A stretch of 64,000 nucleotides of DNA from Membranipora membranacea (GCA_914767715.1 OU612073.1:9674001-9738000), one strand, 5' to 3'. Positions 47,201 through 58,481 are shown, numbered from the stretch's first letter. Numbers and translations are program-made. Notes: generated from the sequence alone by a model not told the origin.

Positions 47201-47970
47201 ACAACAAAGATTTATTTTGCCCTGAAAATAGTTAATAGAAAGACAACAACTCCTCCATGATCCATAAAGACAATCCATTTCTGTGCTCCAAAAAAATCTA
47301 AGTCCATCTCCTGGAGGTTTGTGTCAGCTAAAAAATCATTGGCAGATCTAAAAATTATATAAGCTGACACAGATTTGGTCTTTACAACATGACAAATATA
47401 CTACCCAGTATATATTACCCGTAAACAATAAATACTTATACTAATGAGTTGTATGATAATAACATTAACCAAAAAAATCATATTATGTAATTAGTCTGAG
47501 ATTTACACATGGCACTGTCACATAAGATATTTATAGGTAAGCAACAAACTGATTTGCTGTAAAATGTAATTATGGACTTTTTTATTGTTTGGGTCATGGA
47601 GTTGTCTCAGGCGATACAAGTATTTTTTCCTGACCCTCTCATGTGAGAAAGGAAGCAATCGTTGATCAATGCAGTGCTAATTTGAACAGTTGAAAACTTT
47701 GGTGTACACTTTGTAGGTGGTGGAATTGAAGACGAAAACTACTCACAAATAACCGCAGCAGAATTATCACCAGAGGAAGAAATATACAACATAATAGGTG
47801 ATGATTATTATGAACTCAATGTTGACAATGTGGAGGAATATGCTGATATTAATATTATACAGCCTCACACAACAGAAACACCATCATCTGGTGTACAACC
47901 TTCTCCAGAGGATTATCTCAACCCTGTGTCCAGGATTGACCTAGAAACAGAAACGTCTGATCCAGTTTAA
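44235..47970 (+). CDS. Receptor-like membrane protein R3 with ITAM-like tail (intact, 497 residues)
   Basis: Type I membrane protein, probably a cell-surface receptor. Exons 44235-44305, 45466-46403, 46727-46886, 47099-47169 and 47717-47970 join to 1494 nt without a stop. A signal peptide (MTEVLECLLVIMMAVIG) leads into an extracellular part (about 20-360) with N-glycosylation sites (NLS, NKT, NMT, NST) and few cysteines; repeated short strands such as HHLYLIH, EYVYACV and NVYIATE hint at a beta-rich fold, but I recognise no domain. The transmembrane helix is about 363-387, followed by RKKRITR. Tail tyrosines: YSQI (422), YNII (437), YYEL (444) and YADI (455) spaced x7 as in an ITAM, and YLNP (480, YxN type). 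The start was chosen because R1 and R2 share it. Binding partner and function unknown. Confidence 0.88.
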
Positions 47971-48117
47971 TCCTTGTGGTTAATTCGTGGAAAAATATTT
48001 CATCAGTGAAAGGAGTATGTGCGTTATGATTTATTAATGATTTATAATGTATTATATTTTCATTTACACTGTGGTAGGACCAGTACGCTTGTGATCATAT
48101 TGATTTTCACCATTCTC

Positions 48118-48123
48118 AATAAA
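48118..48123 (+). promoter_or_regulatory. Polyadenylation signal of R3
   Basis: AATAAA about 150 bases after the R3 stop codon, the first such hexamer downstream. Confidence 0.6.
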
Positions 48124-48619
48124 ATTCAACGATATCCAATATGATAATTTCATTTATTTCTACTAATACCAGATGGATGGGTCTCGCCATGCCTGACTTC
48201 CATAGATATCAGTGTCTTGAATTCATTGACTTCGTATAGGAGATTATCAAATCAATTAAGCTCAGATAACATATTTACACTAAGTTATTCCTTCCACCTC
48301 CGAAGCAATATATCATGTCCTGGATTGGCTTTGTGTCTCAGATTGAAAACCAGTAGTCACTGGCGTGGAGTCAGATAATTTGGATTGTTTTTTTTTGTAA
48401 TGGTAATGGAAAACTAAAGCCAGAGCTATTTTTATTTTCATTTATCAGGATTAGTTATTGACTATTGATTAACAAAAAATTGAGACAACAGTGTACTATA
48501 CATATTTACAAGCAAACTGTTGGTTACAGCATTGTGCAAAAAATAACAGAGAAAACTAATACCTAATAGAGACAATTTTTGTCTCTAACATTTCCAGTAG
48601 ATAATCAGCTTACACAAAA

Positions 48620-48690
48620 ATGTAAAAGGTTATAAGCTCTCTTCTGATGATAGCACAGGCTGCCCTCGGATAAAAAAATACAAGAATCAA
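48620..48690 (+). pseudogene. Relic of receptor exon 1
   Basis: ATGTAAAAGGTTATAAGCTC then TCTTCTGATGATAGCACAGG aligns with the signal-peptide exon of R1-R3, but the second codon is a stop and the donor is weak. The preceding flank (48200-48600) matches those of the relics at 15.3 and 22.9 kb. No further receptor exon follows before P450 E. Confidence 0.6.
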
Positions 48691-49026
48691 AGAAAGTTAA
48701 TTCGCTATATATATTGATTCATCAGGTGACAGCTGGGTATTTTTTGACACTGCTCAGTTTCATCTGAAAGAGCTGCCAACGGAAAAAGACAAAAGATAAA
48801 TTGTGTTGTGGAGTTGAAACAAGGCAGAGTGCACTCGACAGGGCGCCAGAAATGTGAACCAGTGCTATCTCAACCACTCAGCGTCAGTGTGGCCGCAGAT
48901 TAGAACTGGAACTACTATGAAGCGCAAACAATCTGGAACAGACTGATCTACATTGTGCATGCTTAGTATGACTGGGAACAAAAAAGGTCTCCAACAGTGT
49001 CTACGACGAGTGAGGGTAGACTACGA

Positions 49027-52000
49027 TTACTCCTGTGCCCTCGGTTGGAAAATGATCTCATAGGGTTTGGGACATCGGATCACGTCTGATACAGTATCTG
49101 ATGGGTCAGCTTTTGATCCCTCCGGCAAAATGACTGAGTATCTTTGCATGAAGGACACAAAGAACATGAAGAACTCTACTTTGGCTAAACTCTCTCCCAA
49201 ACAGTTTCTTCTTCCTTGAAAATGTATACAATATTAATGAAACTTTCATATATCATGCAAGTGCAAGCTCAATAAATAGCATATTACTGCAGAATAAAAT
49301 TGGTTTGATATGCATTTCAATTATTGGTTTGATGGATGGATTCAAGTGAGCATGATATATATGAAGGCTAACGTACCTATACCAAAGGGTATAGTCCTCT
49401 GTTTTTTCAGTGCATTGTCACCTTCTAGGTATCTCTGCGGTTTGAACTCCAGTGGATCTTCAAACACAGTCTCATCATGGAGTACAGATGCCATATTCAG
49501 TAAGATATCTGTGCCTCCTTGGATAACCTGAAATAATGAGCACAAGCTGTTTAATTCATTTAGAGCTGACAGTGAAACCAAAAGAAAGTACATTGTTTTT
49601 ATTTACAAGGTAAGGCAACTACAAAATATTGCTGGTATCTTTCACTCAATTATTCTGAGGGTTTGTGTAATACAGGGCCAGCTTGTCATTCAAACTGAAG
49701 ATCAGAAACATACCTCTCCTTCTAAAACTAATTCTTCTTCAACCATATGAGGAAGAGCATTTGGGACCAAGTTTCCTATCCTAAGACTTTCCAGTAATAC
49801 AGCTTCGGTGTACGGTAGAGACAGTCTATCTTTGTACACAACCTGCTTGTCACCTACAAAATAAGAAACAACCTGTTGCAAACAAGCTGATGAGAAAACA
49901 CCTATATAAAATATGAAACCTACACATCCGAAGATATGAGGATGTTGTAGAGCATCAAGGGTTTGAAACTTGCAGGAAGAAATAGAAATATTCAGATATC
50001 CCCCTCACAAGCTTAACTTCGAGTCAAACCTGTAGCGATCAAACCAGGGTGGGTTGATTAATACACTAGGACAGGTAAACTGTGGGCTCTGAGCAGATGT
50101 GCTCTTTAGAAATACCAGTAGAATATCATCCTGTCAACCGGCTGTATGAGACCAATTTCATACAAATTACAAAATGTGCCAAAACCATAGTCTTTGCTGG
50201 CCAAAAATTTTTCCCTCTTTTCAATGACCTTTTTACAAGGACATTAAACATAGAGTCATGTCTTTTGGATCTATTTTTTCCGGGCGTGATTTTTATCAAC
50301 CCCTATGATTTATTGTAGAAATCAGCTACTTAGATATATATTGTTTGCATATAGGTAAAACTAACCGATCTCTTTCTCAATCTCCATGTAGACTCTCTCT
50401 TGTACATCCGGGTATTTACACATAAAGAGAAGACAAAATCTCAGCGCTGTGGAAGTTGTTTCGGTTCCACCCACGTAGACGTGGAAGGAAAACCACCCAG
50501 AGTTTGTGTCTTAAAAAAAACATGTGACAATGTAAATCAATATAAAAGCATAGCATGTATGTCAGTAGGATCTAGCCTGTACTGGATGTACCCTGCCAGG
50601 CTAGTCATAGTCAACACATGGTTGGTAGACTCAAGAGTCAAGACCAATTTATTTTCGGTAGCTTGGGAAACTGAACGGCTGGTGGTCGATCATAATCAAA
50701 CTATTAGTGTTGTCAAATTCCAATTTTCTTGACTTCGTTTGGGTCATTCATTCATATTACATTTACATTCACCTTATCCTAACTACATTTACCTGTGAAA
50801 CAAAAATCTTCTTTGCCTTCCTTAGTCTTTGAGTGGAGCAGATAGTGATCGATGACGCCTTGAGGATTATCATCATCCAAAGATATTCTTCTTCTATCTA
50901 CCATCGATTCCAGTGCAGGAATAATAATTCCATCATTAACATAGTCACTCAGCTTGTGCCAGGATTTGAAAAGTATACCATTGAATGGAATATTTGCAGT
51001 TAACCCTAACTTTGTCACCAATTTGGTTGATTCGTTTATTGCCCATATTAATTTTTTGAATTGGGCGTCGCTATACTCGTTTCGCTTATTGAAGATAAGT
51101 TGTGAAATTATATTGGCAGTCGCTTGTGGCAGGCTAACAGTCATGTCAATAGGTTGTCCATGATTAGGCGCAATGAAGAATTTTATGTACTGGTCTATCT
51201 CATCAGAAATCTGTGGCTCCATAGCGGCTTGTCCCATACCATCATCTCTCAGAGAGTGCAGAGACACTGTACGCAATGTCTTCCAATTAGGGTAGGGTGC
51301 AAAGAATAAGCCTGAAAACAGAATTAGATTAGAATTTGATTTTTAGTAACACTTCGAAATTTCATCACATCATTGGTTTTGTAATTTTTTTACTTATATC
51401 AAAAGAACATACAAACTTCAACGACCTAGCTATGGACATAACTTAAATTACCCTGTCAGGTCACAAATGTTTTCACAAAGTGGATTTTGATTGATTGATA
51501 TGAATGTTATTTTCTGCTCAAAATAACAAATAGTTGCGTGAATTTTGAAAAAAAAAGAAGAAGAAAACTGTGCATCGCCTAGGATACTAACTTGAGAACA
51601 TACTGGTCCGACTTCCTTGATTTTTTTTTCTAATTGTAGCTATTCCTTGTTTAGCAATTTCCAAACCCTCAATTGTCTTTAATTTAATTGCTTATGTATG
51701 TGATGGCAATTTATAAAATTTAAGCCACTGGTGCCCATGCAAAAGAATAGGAGCTGTCAATAACTGGAAGCATCTGGCTCAGACGCCTCACAACCAGATA
51801 TTCGTATCAAACCAGGATTGTAGCAAGGGGCAAGAGCTGATTATAGCTTAATTGCAGTATGTGATTTAATATAAGCGTCATTCAAACTGGCTGTATGTCT
51901 ATTCACACACTGTCTTTACGGTATCAGAAAAGCCACACGATGTTTGGAGTCGCTGGCCAGCTTACTAGATTCATTCAGAGCCTGAATAGACACATATGCA

Positions 52001-52836
52001 TCTAATGTAGGTATTAAAGCTTTTTCAAGACATTTATGGAAATGGGAAAGACTTGAGAAAAAAATGTATAAGGCAGCAGAATTGCCTATGAGCATACGAG
52101 CCTGCGAGCCTTTGAGCCTACGAGCCTGTGGGGAGGAGGCATAATATAATATGTGAGAGATTATATAATATTATTTTTACCTGGTTTGTTCTTTGATCGT
52201 TGTCTTGCCTCATCTGATCTGCTTTGAGTGCCCCTGACACTAGACACACCGGCGTTTTTGATCAGCACCTCTCTAAAATTCTCATATCCTGATATCACCA
52301 CACGTTTAGTACCTCCTGTCTCGATAGTGAATACCTTTATGGTGGCAGATATTTACATTGAAAAACTTACATCAATATGACTTTTCAAAGAATAGAATAT
52401 CAGATCAACTTGTGGTTTTAACTTTGCCCTATACAATTGAAAGTGATTCTGCCTTCTGAGTGAGCATATGCTTATGCCAAGCTAGGTGGTCTTCACTGTT
52501 ATCTGGGTGTTAAAGATCATCCGCTAAACAAAGATTCAATGCGTTTTCAAGACGTTATCTATCAAAGTAACAACTACCAAAAGTAAAACACCAGAGTAAT
52601 TCACTCAGGCTCTATCTTACATTGCCGAAGATTTTCCTGTACTTCTCACAGAAGACATCCATCGATCCACACAGAGCAATTTGAAGCAGGTTTCCGATTA
52701 TTGGCAAGGCTAGTGGTCCAGGAGGGTATTGCCGCCCTCGTCTGGTGAGATAGAGGTAGGGGACAAACAGGAACATTGTGACACCAATCAGTACTGCTGT
52801 CATCCCATGCGGAATATCAAGCCACTCAAAAGCCAT
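49027..52836 (-). CDS. Cytochrome P450, clan 2 type, copy E (intact, 503 residues)
   Basis: Haem monooxygenase, close paralogue of copy B. Exons on the minus strand: 52836-52621, 52334-52181, 51311-50793, 50509-50366, 49853-49714, 49527-49377 and 49214-49027, identical in length to B, total 1512 nt with no stop. Landmarks: N-terminal anchor after [11 protein letters not shown], hinge [19 protein letters not shown]-helix GGTETT (copy B has AGTETT), ExxR as [13 protein letters not shown], and haem loop [11 protein letters not shown]. The frame is open further upstream to 52920, but the start shared with B is preferred. Intron 2 carries an 8-bp minisatellite. Introns are nearly identical in places to pseudogene F, indicating recent duplication. 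Confidence 0.95.
52085..52140. repeat. 8- to 9-bp minisatellite in intron 2 of P450 E
   Basis: CGAGCCTG-type units (GAGCATACGAGCCTGCGAGCC) ending in CCTGTGGGGAGGAGG; homologous to the array at 33484-33570 in pseudogene C. Confidence 0.7.
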
Positions 52837-52919
52837 GCTGTCTGACCTAGTATTAATCCTAGCAGGCTGACACTGGTGTTGCAGATAGATTGATAATGAT
52901 GCTAGTGAAAGTTGTTGCA

Positions 52920-53670
52920 ATGTTTATGTCTTGGAACTCATCACCAGGTCATTTTTTAGGCCTACTAATTTAGCCTGTCTTTTCCACAATACAATACCGT
53001 ACTACTACATAATATCTTTATACCTAGTCTAGTCTTCTTGATGAATTACAGGCTAAAGTAGGCGTGTTTTATCCACAAAATTTCTCATTGCAGCTGTCAC
53101 ATAATTTTATCAGCATTCTAATGACATTCCTGGTCACATCAATATAAATATCCAAACATTTATTATCAGCAGCTAGCTTAAGTTGGATCAAGTTTGTTCT
53201 AGTTTGCCTGCATTTGAGTGTGCTCCCCTCCTTTCCACTGATAGGCCACAAGCTACGGCTGATCAGTTGAGGAAAGCAACTTTTACATGCAGGCATTCCA
53301 AATAGGTCTAACAACTTGTGAAAACTAAATCCCTCCTTTTGTTTAAACTTTTCTTTTGCTTTTCCTAAATAACTAAGTCATCACATCAGCGATATAGTTG
53401 GCTCATTTTTTCTAGCACAAGTTTTGTAACAATTTTTCGTAACAGATTCTTTGTTATATAACAAGCAGGGCACCGATTCAAAATCTTGATGAACACAATA
53501 GTCAAATTGGCATCCCAGTTGAATTCTCATCTCTTTCAATATATGGTATTAAAATGATGATAAGGGTGTCCAAAAAATTCACCTAGATAACGTATGTTCA
53601 TAGTGCATGAACTTGGCTGTAACTAAGGCTCAATAAGCATCCATGTCTGTAGAGTTAAATAACTACACAG
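52920..53670. other. Upstream region of P450 E
   Basis: No exon recognised. Presumably includes the promoter of copy E; no convincing TATA element is seen. Confidence 0.4.
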
Positions 53671-53674
53671 GAGC

Positions 53675-53910
53675 AAATTCAACTAATTTAAAAAATAAGG
53701 TTAGATAGAATGTTATACCCATCCTCCCTTGTGATACGGCCAGTCTATAGCCTGCATAAGGCAAATAAAGTATTTTCTTAATCCAGTCTAGGAGTTGCCC
53801 CACCTTGTTGTGAGGGATGATAACTCACTAGAAATGGACATATTATAATGTTGTGTCCACCGATTTATTGTGTGTAGGGATGTATGTGACCAAATATGCA
53901 TTTTTTCGGA
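53675..53910. repeat. Duplicated segment, copy 1
   Basis: Matches 57125-57365 in the same order: AAGGTTAGATAG, ATACCCATCC-TCCCTTGT, AGTCTAGGA-TTGCC, TTGTTGT-AGG-ATGATAAC. Direct orientation; it brackets P450 pseudogene F. Confidence 0.65.
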
Positions 53911-54145
53911 GCAAAAATGCAGCTATCCGATGTACTTATGGCCAAGCATCACTTTAAGCATTCTTGATATTGTTTGGAAAACTTTGGTATTATATAGACT
54001 ACGATAATATGATTGCTTGATTCAAACACAGACACAGTTTTCACAAAAAAATGAAATGATATGTTATACCCACCCTACCTCCCTTGTGAAAAACCCTCAC
54101 TGCGAGCAGTGGGGTGGTTGACATTTGGTGCCACAGAGACCCTGA

Positions 54146-56303
54146 TCACTCCTGTGCCCTCGGTTGAAAAATGATCTCATATGGTTTAGGACATCTGATC
54201 ACGTCTGATACAGTATCTGATGGGTTTGCTTTTGATCCCTCCAGCAGAGTGACTGAGTATCTTTGCATGAAGGGTACAAAGAACATGAAGAACTCTACTT
54301 TGGCTAAACTCTCTCCTAAGCAGTTTCTTCTTCTTGAAAATGTGTACAATATTAATGAAACCTCCATAAATCATGCAAGTACCAGCTCAAAAAATAGCAT
54401 ATTACTGCAGAATAAAATTGGTTTGATATGCATTTCAATTATTGGTTTGATGGATGGATTCAAGTGAACATGATGTAGATAAAAGCTAATGTATCTATAC
54501 CAAAGGGTATTGTCCTCTGTTTTTTCAGTGCAATGCCACCTTCTAGGTATCTCTGTGGTTTGAACTCTAGTGGATCTTCAAACACAGTCTCATCGTGCAG
54601 TACAGATGCCATGTTCCATAAGATATATGTGCCTCGTGGGATTACCTGACATAACATGCAAGTTGTTGAATTCATTTAGCTGACGGAGAAACCAAAAGAT
54701 AGTACATCGTTTTTATTTACAAGGAAAGGCAACTATAAAATATTGCTGGTATCTTTCACTCAATTATTCTGAGGGTTTGTGTAATACAGGGCTAGCTTGT
54801 CATTCAAACCGATGATCAGAATCGTACCTCTCCTTCCACGGTTAAATCTTTTTCAACCATATGAGGAAGGGCATTTTAGACCAAGTTTCCTATCCTAAGA
54901 CTTTCCAGTAATACAGCTTCGGTGTATGGTAGGGACAGTCTATCTTTGTACACGACCTGCTTGTCACCTACAAAATAAGAAACAACCTGCTAGAAACCAT
55001 TTGAAGGAAACAGCTGTAAAATGGCTAAGTGTTGGTATGAAATGTACACATCTCGATGGATGGAGTGAAATAAATTTCACCTTTTTCATCTATCCTTTTA
55101 CCTGGAAATTTAACACAGAGCCATCCGTTTTAAACTTTGTAGGCCTTCAGCTACATCAACTCTGATGGTTTAAATTAAATTATATAAAAAAAAAGCTGAA
55201 CATAGTATGCTTGGATATATCTTGTACGTGTATAGCTACAACTAACCGATCTGTTTCTCAATCTCCTTGTAGACTCTCTCTTGTACATCCGGGTATTTAC
55301 ACATAAAGAGAAGACAAAATCTCAGTGCTGTGGAAGTTGTTTCAGCTCCAGCCACAAAAAGGTCCTGTGAAAACCATGCCGAGTTTGTGTCTGCAACAAT
55401 AAAATATGTGGAAACATGAATCAATATAATACAAGCATGTCAGTAGGGTCTACCTAGACTAAGTTTGGTCCATTCGACTGCGTTCCAGTTGCTCCATTCC
55501 ACTGGTCACGCCGCGGCGTGACCAGTGGATGGGAGTAACTTGAACGCAGGCATTTCGATTAAACTTGATCTAGGTCTAGCCTATGCAGGGTATGAACGGA
55601 CAAACAGTCTTAGCCAAAACATTGGTTGGTAGACTCAAGAACAATTTAGTACCTAAGAAAACTAAATAGCTTGAGACAGATCATTACTGAACAATTAGAT
55701 TTGTTTAAATCTCCATATTTACTTGAATTTATAGGGGCAACCCAGTCAATCGCTCACCTTATCCTAATTACATTTACCTGTGAAGCAAAAATCATCTTTG
55801 CCTTCCTTAGTCTTCGAGTGGCGCAGATAGTGATCCATGACTCCTTGAGGATTATCATCATCCAAAGATATTCTTCTTCTATCTACCATCGCTTTCATTT
55901 CAATGTAGGGAGGGCAATTTCCTGATTAAGATGGTGAAACAGCTTGTGCCTGGATTTGAAAAGTATACCATTGAATGGAATGTTTGCCACGTCAACCCTA
56001 ACTTTGCAAATATTTTGGTTGTTCCACTTATTGTCGATATTAGCTTATGGATTTGGGCATCACTGTACTCGTTCAGCTTGTTGAAAATAAGTTGAGAAAT
56101 TATATTGGCAGTTGCTTGTGGCAGACTAACAGTCATATCAATAGGTTGTCCATGATTAGGCGCAATGAAGAATTTTATGTACTGGTCTATCTCATCAGAA
56201 ATCTGAGGCTCCAGTGCGGCTTGTCCCATACCGTCATCCCTCAGAGAGTGCAGAGACACTGTACGCAATGTCTTCCAATTAGGGTAAGGTGCGAAGAATA
56301 AAC
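54146..56303 (-). pseudogene. Cytochrome P450 copy F, broken
   Basis: Exons 3-7 remain on the minus strand: 56303-55778, 55390-55247, 54967-54828, 54645-54495 and 54332-54146. Defects are independent: exon 3 is 526 nt because of a 2-nt and a 5-nt insertion that break the frame; exon 5 has TAA where E reads the codon after NLV; the exon 6 donor is ATAG|AT instead of GT; exon 7 lacks one G at its start. Exon 4 is intact (AGAETT in the I-helix). Exons 1 and 2 are missing, replaced upstream by a 15-bp minisatellite. Very close to copy E, including intron sequence, so a young duplicate that decayed rapidly. Confidence 0.9.
55454..55573. mobile_element. Fold-back element, copy 2, in an intron of F
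   Basis: A 120-bp imperfect palindrome centred on CACGCCGCGGCGTG, with arms CTAGACTAAGTTTGGTCCAT and its counterpart ATTAAACTTGATCTAG. The flanks GGTCTACC/GGTCTAGG look like a worn target duplication. Confidence 0.8.
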
Positions 56304-56454
56304 CTAAAAAACATCTTAACTTTCAGAACAGCAGATTCACTTGTGGCCACATCACTTATAGTGACATCATGGTCATGCTCAATAACCAATTTAAAGGGCA
56401 CATAATTTGCCTGAAACTTTTATAGCTGATATAATTAAGACTGGTAGGATGGTG

Positions 56455-56660
56455 ATCACCCAAAAGGCCACCGCCAAGAAGCCACTGGCCATGAAGCCAC
56501 TGGCCAAAAAGCCACTGGCCATAAAGCCACTGGTCAAAAAGCCACTGGCCATAAAGCCACTGGTCAAAAGGCCACTGGTCATAAGGCCACTGGCCAAAAG
56601 GCGACTACCCATCAGGCCACTGGCCAAAAAGCCACTGGTCATAAGGCCACTGTCCAATCC
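56455..56660. repeat. 15-bp minisatellite, about 13 units
   Basis: Units AAGCCACTGGCCATA / AAGCCACTGGTCAAA. Because the unit is a multiple of three, both strands are open across the array (KPLAIKPLV-like on plus, SGFMASGFL-like on minus); these frames are a by-product, not genes. The array at 30566-30680 has the same unit inverted. Confidence 0.92.
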
Positions 56661-56754
56661 AAGATACTACAGCATAACTGTACTTTATTTTGTAATGTCA
56701 GTATTGTACCGGTTTGCCTACATCCTGGTATGCCCACTGATAAGCCATTCGTTA

Positions 56755-57020
56755 TAGCAATTAGCTCAGTGGTAAGCGCTTCTGCCATTAGACCAACCGG
56801 TTGTGGGTTCAAAACCTTTCTGGGACCAAAAGTCGATTTGACTTTGACTGATACACAGTCCCTTCGGATCAGGACTCAAAATAGTGGAGGTCTTCTGTAT
56901 GTACAACTACATCGTGCATGCAGATTAAAGAATGCTTATGTATGGTATAGCTCTATACATAAGGATGCTGTCATCAACGACTGCAGCTCCGGCTTTGAAG
57001 TTCTTTGCTTCATGCCGAGT
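56755..57020 (+). mobile_element. tRNA-derived SINE
   Basis: Starts with a good pol III promoter pair, TTAGCTCAGTGGTAAGCGC and GGGTTCAAAACC about 34 bases later, followed by a body containing ACACAGTCCCTTCGGATCAG and GCATGCAGATTAAAGAATG. The best-preserved SINE-like element in the window. The family is not identified. Confidence 0.65.
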
Positions 57021-57124
57021 TAGAACCCTAGTCATCACTATAAAAACCTCTTCCTAGCAGCACCGCGGTGCAGTCATCGTCTACATAGACGGACAGCAAC
57101 GTTATCATTATTATATTGTAGCAG

Positions 57125-57365
57125 ATTCACAGTAGCAAGTTCAACTACATTTAAAGATAAGGTTAGATAGGAGGATATACCCATCCTTCCTTGTCATACT
57201 ATAGCCCTTGCGTCAGGTATATAATAATGGTTTCCTAATCCAGGACTAGGAATTGCCTTCTCTTGTTGTAAGGTATGATAACATATAACAAACGATCAGA
57301 TTAAATGTCCATAGATTCAATGTGTGTTATGTGTGACTGATCAAACATTGTTTGAAAAAATTGCA
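57125..57365. repeat. Duplicated segment, copy 2
   Basis: Counterpart of 53675-53910. It ends just before the receptor tail fragment. Confidence 0.65.
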
Positions 57366-57377
57366 TCTTTATTTCTA

Positions 57378-57499
57378 ACTGGGTCAATGGTAGACACGGG
57401 ATTAAGATAATCATCTGGGAAGATTGTACATGAGTTGATAATGTGTCTGTGGTGTGAGGCTGTATTACATTAATATCAGCATACTCTTCAGGGTCAACA
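57378..57499 (-). pseudogene. Fragment of receptor tail exon
   Basis: Minus-strand frame EEYADINVIQPHTTDT, then a shift before the YLNP region. The upstream tyrosines are lost, as is everything 5' of GTTGAC. Sixth exon-5 homologue in the window. Confidence 0.75.
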
Positions 57500-57989
57500 T
57501 TTATGACCGTGAATCCGTTATCTTCTCTAGCAAAAAGAGCCCTTCCAATGCCAAGCAGGGCATTTATTTAGAGTCAAGAGCGACCGAATGGTTCCACATT
57601 GGCAGGAATGAAAACCTGATGAGACCGAATTGTCAATAATAGACGGTAGATTCTATACCATTGACAAAAAGAAGTCAAATTCCTTAATTGTTTCTAACTT
57701 GGTGTTATAGCTGAGTGAAACTGAATATATTACAGCTGGCATTATCTTCAGCTCATATTAGTCCCTTTTTGTCCTTTATTTAACATTTTGAATGGCAGTC
57801 TATTTCATTCCAGTAGCGGAATGTTTTCCTAATAGTACCGAAAATATAAAAGGAAAAGGAAAATGAAAAAAAGAAAATTCCCCTCCCACCTCCCTTTCAC
57901 TAACCTATGTCGTACATTGTTGAAATTCTAACAATTTCCTGGTGATGGTGTTCATTTTTTCGTCAATTCTGCACCAGATTAACAACATC

Positions 57990-58090
57990 TAATACTATGG
58001 CAAGTACCATGTCTGCCAAACAACATATACAGTGGCGTTGATCGTCACTTTCGGTTACAAATGCGTGAAGCGCCCCATATTTTTTCCCCT
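57990..58090 (+). repeat. Dispersed repeat shared with 36050-36150
   Basis: GCGTTGATCGTC, AAATGCGTGAAGCGC and CCATATT recur in the same order near 36080-36125. Nature unknown. Confidence 0.5.
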
Positions 58091-58387
58091 TTAATATGTT
58101 ACATTATAAGAAAGAAAAAAGGAGAAAGAAAAAAAAGAAAATTTGAGAATGAATATAAATTAAAATGGAAAGAGATTATTTGCAAAACTACAAGATTGGA
58201 TGTCTTCATAGGTAGCTGTGGGGTGTACCATAACAAGCTGTTTTACACTGGCAGTTTTACTAGAAATTATATGAATCTCTTGTTGCTGGATGCATAACGC
58301 TACGTCTAAAATTGTTTTCAAACTGTTTGCCAGGTAACCCCATGAGGCGTAGATACCTTACTGATCAAGGCAGGATGAGACTTTATT

Positions 58388-58481
58388 CGTAGATTCACAG
58401 GAGTTCAAACCACAGTGATACCTAGAAGGTGAAATCGCAATATAAAATAGAGGGCCATGTTACCAAACCATTTCGTTTAGG
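58388..58481 (+). pseudogene. Fragment of P450 exon 6
   Basis: CAGGAGTTCAAACCACAGTG, then ACCTAGAAGGTGAAATCGCA, corresponds to [14 protein letters not shown] of copies B/E, with TGA in place of the arginine codon and further damage after it. A GTAAGA follows. No other P450 exon is near. Confidence 0.7.

Noticed and set aside
47717-47970. Classical ITIM in the receptor tail
   Set aside because: Residues at the -2 position of each YxxI/L are acidic rather than I/V/L/S, so the motifs fit ITAM spacing better than ITIM.
56391-56757. Long open frames on both strands rich in KPLA/IKPLV and SGFMASGFL
   Set aside because: They are produced by a 15-bp minisatellite whose unit is a multiple of three.
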